From the IMG/VR virus record IMGVR_UViG_3300024048_000001, positions 1 through 47,710 of that record: DNA of 47,710 nucleotides. One strand, given 5' to 3'. The translations under genes were made by a program, and so were the position numbers. This stretch comes from a virus. Of the stretch, positions 44,763-47,710 are shown piece by piece; position 1 is the first letter of the stretch; the number at the start of each line of letters is the position of its first letter. The notes beneath the pieces were generated by a model that saw only the letters and a list, made by a program, of their open reading frames with translations, was not told the origin of the DNA and made no database searches.

Positions 44763-45749
44763 ATGAGTAAGAAGATGACAAGAATTGAAAGTGCTAGGAC
44801 TGTAAGAGATTTTAAAGGCAACTGTGGTGCAAATTACGACATTCAGTGTAGAAAGTGCTTTAATTATCTTCCGAAAACAAATAAATGTAAATCAAACTCA
44901 GACACAGAAAGACTAATTGCAGCCCAAACCTTCATCAAACGACACAACCAAAAAAGCAAGCGGAAGCCTAAACCAGTTATTGCAAAAACCACACCTACTA
45001 GACCAAACTTTCGCCAAGCCCTTAAGGACAAAAAGGAGTTCTATGTTGCGGTTACTCCAGAGCTTAGTGAAGAGCTTCAGAAGGTGGCGTTTGAGTGTGG
45101 GGCTAAGTGGATGGGTAATCCTGATTTAATTCAGGTTACAGGAAACGATTTTTTAATCTTTGAATTTAGTGTAGCAAAACAGAATGCGTACCATATTTAT
45201 GCCTCTAATATTATAATAGATCATAAGGCTGAACACACAGAGTACGATCCCACCACAGACACTTTCAAAGAACCTGAAAGCATAGGTACAGTGCCAGACG
45301 TAGAGTGGTTTGAGTGTATAGATATTGGTGGAGTAAGCGGGAAAAATCTATCCTACCATAAAAAATATAAGGTTATCGGACGAGATGATGATATGGTCAC
45401 TATTGTTAACGATAAAGGTAAAGAAGAGAGGGTGTGGGCAAGCAGATTTATCCCCACCACAGACACTTTCAAAGAACCTGAAGCCCAAGAAACCATAGGC
45501 AACCCTTCAGATGAGGCTGATGAACTTCCTGAGTGTATCAAGATTACTGATCCTGTGCCTGAATTTTGCTACCATATAACCCAAAAAGCGATTAAGTGGA
45601 ATAGATGCAAGTTCATAACTGAGAAAACCTTCGAGGGTGAAACAACGTATATTCTGCTTGAGCATGGGGGAATACGGTCATTTGGAGATGAGACGTATAG
45701 GTCACTTGATGATGCTGTTGCTGTTTTGAAAAGTAGGGAGGTGAAGTAA
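44763..45749 (+). CDS. 328-aa modular protein with Cys motif and internal repeat
   Basis: Residues 21-42 hold C21-x7-C29-x2-C32-x9-C42 (within CRKCFNYLP and NKCKS), a probable zinc knuckle. A basic linker follows (about 60-80), then three beta-rich modules linked by acidic, Thr-rich connectors. The connector PTTDTFKEPE occurs twice, encoded by identical 30-nt DNA (45249-45278, 45453-45482), which implies duplication of a module with its linker. Possibly a multi-domain binding protein; family unknown. AAAGGAG precedes the ATG. Confidence 0.75.
   Translation: MSKKMTRIESARTVRDFKGNCGANYDIQCRKCFNYLPKTNKCKSNSDTERLIAAQTFIKRHNQKSKRKPKPVIAKTTPTRPNFRQALKDKKEFYVAVTPELSEELQKVAFECGAKWMGNPDLIQVTGNDFLIFEFSVAKQNAYHIYASNIIIDHKAEHTEYDPTTDTFKEPESIGTVPDVEWFECIDIGGVSGKNLSYHKKYKVIGRDDDMVTIVNDKGKEERVWASRFIPTTDTFKEPEAQETIGNPSDEADELPECIKITDPVPEFCYHITQKAIKWNRCKFITEKTFEGETTYILLEHGGIRSFGDETYRSLDDAVAVLKSREVK
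45249..45278. repeat. 30-nt in-frame direct repeat, copy 1
   Basis: Identical to 45453-45482, 204 bp (68 codons) apart, both in the same frame of the 328-aa gene. Identity also at synonymous positions suggests recent duplication or gene conversion. Confidence 0.9.
45453..45482. repeat. 30-nt in-frame direct repeat, copy 2
   Basis: Second copy encoding the same PTTDTFKEPE connector. Recombination between the copies would delete exactly one 68-codon module without shifting the frame. Confidence 0.9.
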
Positions 45750-46135
45750 TGAGAGGATATAGAGTATTTGATACAGTAGAAAAGAAGTATTGTCCTAACG
45801 GCTTTTATCTTAGAGGTGATGGTGTTTTGCTTGAGAATGTTGGAGGAGCTTTTACATCTTTAACCCCAGCCGACCCAAAACGCTACATTGTAGAGGAGTC
45901 TACAGGGCTAAAGGACAAGAATGATAAGATGATATTTGAGGGGGATGTTGTATCTTTTTGGCCTACCCTAGAGCATGAAAGAGGAAAAATTAAATGTGAA
46001 ATAACTTATTCAATGCACGGTTTTTGGGCAAAGGAGATTGATATTGAGTATGACCGCAAATGGATAATGTATGGTGATGTAGAAGTAATAGGCAACGTCC
46101 ATAATAACCCCGAACTACTGGAGGTAACAGAATGA
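45749..46135 (+). CDS. YopX-family protein
   Basis: A 128-aa protein with the YopX pattern: R-G-Y-R-V-F-D-T at the start, then S-T-G-L-K-D-K-N-D-K-M-I-F-E-G-D-V-V (about residues 51-68) and V-I-G-N-V-H-N-N-P-E-L-L at the end. YopX proteins are widespread in phages; their function is not known. It shares one base with the preceding stop. The end of this gene and the next start form a 23-nt block repeated at 46515. Confidence 0.9.
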   Translation: MRGYRVFDTVEKKYCPNGFYLRGDGVLLENVGGAFTSLTPADPKRYIVEESTGLKDKNDKMIFEGDVVSFWPTLEHERGKIKCEITYSMHGFWAKEIDIEYDRKWIMYGDVEVIGNVHNNPELLEVTE

Positions 46136-46139
46136 ACAT
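46117..46139. repeat. 23-nt gene-junction repeat, copy 1
   Basis: Identical to 46515-46537. Both copies span the last codons V-T-E, stop, GGAGG-type RBS and the M-N-I start of the next gene, giving the same junction to different pairs of genes. Confidence 0.85.
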
Positions 46140-46533
46140 CAGAGAAAATATGATTATAGATATTGAAACGGAAGTATCAGACAGCGAGTCAGATTCGAAA
46201 ACTTTAAAATTTCTTGTAGATGAGGACTTAAAAGATTTAGGTTATAATGTACATTCGCTACAGGTTCAGCCAGCTAAACGCCACCCAGACCCCAACGGAG
46301 TTCTACCGCTTACGGAAAAGGAGGTCGAGGAAATGTTCTATATTTTGGATATTCCTTTTTATAAGCATGAAGAATTTGATGAAGATGATGGCGACGTGTT
46401 TGAAGTTAAAATTGTTTGTGAAGAAATTGAGTATTTTATTTCAAACGAATACAAGAGCTGGAAAGAAAAAGTAACCAACTACAAAGCAATCCTATACATT
46501 GCCAACCTATTTGAACTGGAGGTAACAGAATGA
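46132..46533 (+). CDS. 133-aa acidic protein, unknown
   Basis: Begins at the ATG inside the 23-nt junction repeat and ends in the second copy. Strongly acidic (D/E-rich, D-E-D-D-G-D near residue 85), mixed alpha/beta with aromatic residues in the C-terminal half. No family recognised. Possibly a DNA mimic or an inhibitor, because of the acidic composition, but this is speculation. Confidence 0.7.
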   Translation: MNIRENMIIDIETEVSDSESDSKTLKFLVDEDLKDLGYNVHSLQVQPAKRHPDPNGVLPLTEKEVEEMFYILDIPFYKHEEFDEDDGDVFEVKIVCEEIEYFISNEYKSWKEKVTNYKAILYIANLFELEVTE

Positions 46534-46537
46534 ACAT
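46515..46537. repeat. 23-nt gene-junction repeat, copy 2
   Basis: Second exact copy of 46117-46139. A third, weaker version of the junction (AAGGAGATAACAGAATGAA) occurs at about 46900-46918 before the 78-aa gene. Confidence 0.85.
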
Positions 46538-46916
46538 AGCTAATATATTCGGAATGCACATAGGGTGTAGAATATCAGTTAAATTGAAAAAGGAAACGAT
46601 GTCTGCTCAACTTGCAGGAGTTTTTAAAGGTCGAGGAACAGGTAGGTATATGGTTAAAACTCACGATGATTTTAACATATATTTAGAAGACTGCAAACTC
46701 CTCCTCACCCCACTTGATAAGATAACAGAGGAGGATAAGAGTGAGTTTTTAAAAAAGTTTGAAGTAGAATTTAAACACCTAACACTTGAAAAAGGTGTAC
46801 TTCAAATTCATAAGCAGATAAAAAGAGATTTGACAGTATATGAATGTTTCTGGCTTGCCTCAAAAGGCTACGATATAGGAATAGTTGAAGATGAATATAA
46901 GGAGATAACAGAATGA
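46530..46916 (+). CDS. 128-aa phage accessory protein of a common small-phage-protein type
   Basis: Starts in the second junction repeat. The first part is a compact beta domain (about residues 1-60) with L-L-T-P-L-D-K-I-T-E-E-D at residues 57-69, then a helical region and W-L-A-S-K-G-Y-D near the end. This layout resembles a recurrent phage family of unknown role (strand-rich domain, P-L-x-x-I-T linker, K-G-Y-D end). Ends with the same E-I-T-E as its neighbours. Confidence 0.68.
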   Translation: MNIANIFGMHIGCRISVKLKKETMSAQLAGVFKGRGTGRYMVKTHDDFNIYLEDCKLLLTPLDKITEEDKSEFLKKFEVEFKHLTLEKGVLQIHKQIKRDLTVYECFWLASKGYDIGIVEDEYKEITE

Positions 46917-47149
46917 AACTTACCCTATTAGGTTGGATATGGTTATTTACAATAATCCTTATATCTATACTTATAACAGCACACTTTACATTAGAAGCAG
47001 CTGAGATAGATATGGATTCTTTTATTGACACTTTACCCTCTGGAGATTGTGGAGGTGGCTGTATAGAAGAACTTCAGGTATGTATATGGGCTTGTAAATA
47101 TGACTTAGATGAAGATAGTTACTTAGATAATTATGGAGGTATGAGATGA
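46913..47149 (+). CDS. 78-aa membrane protein with Cys-rich acidic tail
   Basis: ATGA overlap with the previous gene. N-terminal membrane segment at residues 5-25 (LLGWIWLFTIILISILITAHF), then an acidic tail containing C-G-G-G-C and two further cysteines. If exported, the cysteines could be disulphide-bonded outside the membrane. Candidate for lysis or exclusion functions; family not recognised. Confidence 0.7.
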   Translation: MKLTLLGWIWLFTIILISILITAHFTLEAAEIDMDSFIDTLPSGDCGGGCIEELQVCIWACKYDLDEDSYLDNYGGMR

Positions 47150-47388
47150 GTTTATTAATAGTTTTTTTATGTCTATGTTCTGGGTATGCTTACGGTACAG
47201 TGTCTAACAAGTCAAAATATATCTATGGCTATGATATGACCGACAATAAACCGTTAAGGATGAATAGAAAAACAACAGCAGTTGAATTTATTCTTTGGGA
47301 AAAAGGAGAGCAAGGACACGAAGACATGTTTTGGTACAGGATGGACAGAAGTCATTGGATTAAATTTAAACCGTATGAAAGTAATTAA
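47146..47388 (+). CDS. 80-aa protein with N-terminal signal-like segment
   Basis: Overlap ATGA with the previous gene. The first 17 residues (MSLLIVFLCLCSGYAYG) are hydrophobic and look like a signal or signal anchor, followed by a beta-rich, Y/W/K-containing part. It could be periplasmic or membrane attached. Followed by GGAGG-driven next gene. Unknown family. Confidence 0.68.
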   Translation: MSLLIVFLCLCSGYAYGTVSNKSKYIYGYDMTDNKPLRMNRKTTAVEFILWEKGEQGHEDMFWYRMDRSHWIKFKPYESN

Positions 47389-47400
47389 TGGAGGTGTGAG

Positions 47401-47622
47401 ATGAAGTTTAGAGCTATTATAAAAGCCCTTCTTGAGGGTATGGCGTTCGGAGTTGCATTTGTTGTAATTGCTGCTGTACTGATAAGACTGTTCTTCCCAC
47501 CGACCATGACATTCAGCATTAGCGAGCACAAACCGTACACCGTAACAATGAAATGTGAAGTATGGTATGAGATGGTTGACTACGAACCTGTAAGAACGTT
47601 TAAATGTACGGAGGTTGAGTAA
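47401..47622 (+). CDS. 73-aa single-pass membrane protein
   Basis: GGAGGTGTGAG precedes the ATG. Transmembrane segment at about residues 11-31 (LEGMAFGVAFVVIAAVLIRLF), basic N-terminus in, polar beta-like tail out with two cysteines. Its stop overlaps the ATG of the Cys-rich gene that is complete at 39-290, across the contig ends. Part of a group of small membrane proteins at the end of the rightward unit. Confidence 0.72.
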   Translation: MKFRAIIKALLEGMAFGVAFVVIAAVLIRLFFPPTMTFSISEHKPYTVTMKCEVWYEMVDYEPVRTFKCTEVE

Positions 47623-47710
47623 TGCTAACTTGCAAAAACTGTTGTCTTATGCAGAACTGTAAAATGGCTGGTCAGGTATGCGGGGACTTTATGCCTGAAG
47701 CTGTGCCTGA
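47584..47710. repeat. Terminal direct repeat (contig overlap), right copy
   Basis: Exact copy of bases 1-127. It contains the last 39 bases of the 73-aa membrane protein gene and the first 89 bases (47622-47710) of the Cys-rich gene that is complete at 39-290. It should be trimmed when circularising, leaving 47,583 bp. Confidence 0.97.

Noticed and set aside
1-47710. CRISPR array, tRNA, rRNA, insertion sequence, integrase or reverse transcriptase (diversity-generating element)
   Set aside because: No regularly spaced repeats, no cloverleaf candidates in the few gaps, no transposase or recombinase motif, no YxDD motif in any plausible frame; adhesin genes have no nearby template repeat.

Overview
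The window is an A+T-rich tailed-phage genome that looks complete and circular at contig level. Bases 1-127 recur exactly at 47584-47710, so the unit genome is about 47,583 bp. The gene crossing the ends (39-290, whose first 89 bases recur at 47622-47710) follows on from the gene at 47401-47622. The morphogenesis genes have a T7-like podovirus order: large terminase, portal, scaffold, major capsid protein, tail-tube adaptor, tail nozzle, then large internal-virion-type proteins and fibres. No T7-type RNA polymerase, DNA polymerase, primase, helicase, integrase or recognisable endolysin is visible. The host cannot be named. Arginine is often AGA, promoters are TTGACA/TATAAT-like, a lipoprotein box is present, and there is one good sigma-54-type promoter, which together suggest a low-GC bacterium with sigma-54.

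Layout. Two divergent transcription units leave a 588-bp noncoding region (29360-29947) that carries AT-rich palindromic repeats, a GC-rich palindrome, GTGAC-N7-GTCAC palindromes and the sigma-54-like promoter. The units converge with an 11-bp overlap at 280-290. LEFTWARD (29359 to 280): a few early-looking genes (membrane protein, a truncated kinase-like protein, a zinc metallopeptidase), then a strong TTGACA-17-TACACT promoter at 27867-27895, then packaging, capsid, tail, ejection-protein, fibre and probable lysis genes. A second strong promoter lies inside the 22602-22877 gene, just before scaffold and capsid. A UUCG-loop terminator at 19561-19588 separates the capsid genes from the tail genes, as T7 T-phi does.

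RIGHTWARD (29948 to 47622 and across the ends to 290): first a cluster of very small, tightly overlapping genes (29948-34296), including a ParB-like domain and Cys-rich membrane or zinc proteins. It ends at a U-rich terminator (34523-34559). A new promoter with a palindrome in its spacer and 19-nt direct repeats upstream (34691-34798) then drives a DNA-processing operon: DNA methyltransferase, SbcC/Rad50-like ATPase, RecT annealase, metallo-beta-lactamase-fold hydrolase, SSB and RusA resolvase, interrupted by an HNH homing endonuclease with its own promoter. A third promoter (43325-43353) precedes a winged-helix protein and a run of accessory genes ending in small membrane proteins.

How it works together. 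The phage probably borrows host transcription and replisome and supplies recombination proteins itself (SSB, RecT, MBL nuclease candidate, SbcC-like ATPase, RusA) to make and resolve packaging substrates. Gene junctions in the accessory regions are repeated almost exactly (42 nt at 32371/32919, 23 nt at 46117/46515), which suggests small genes are swapped or duplicated through shared stop/RBS/start blocks.
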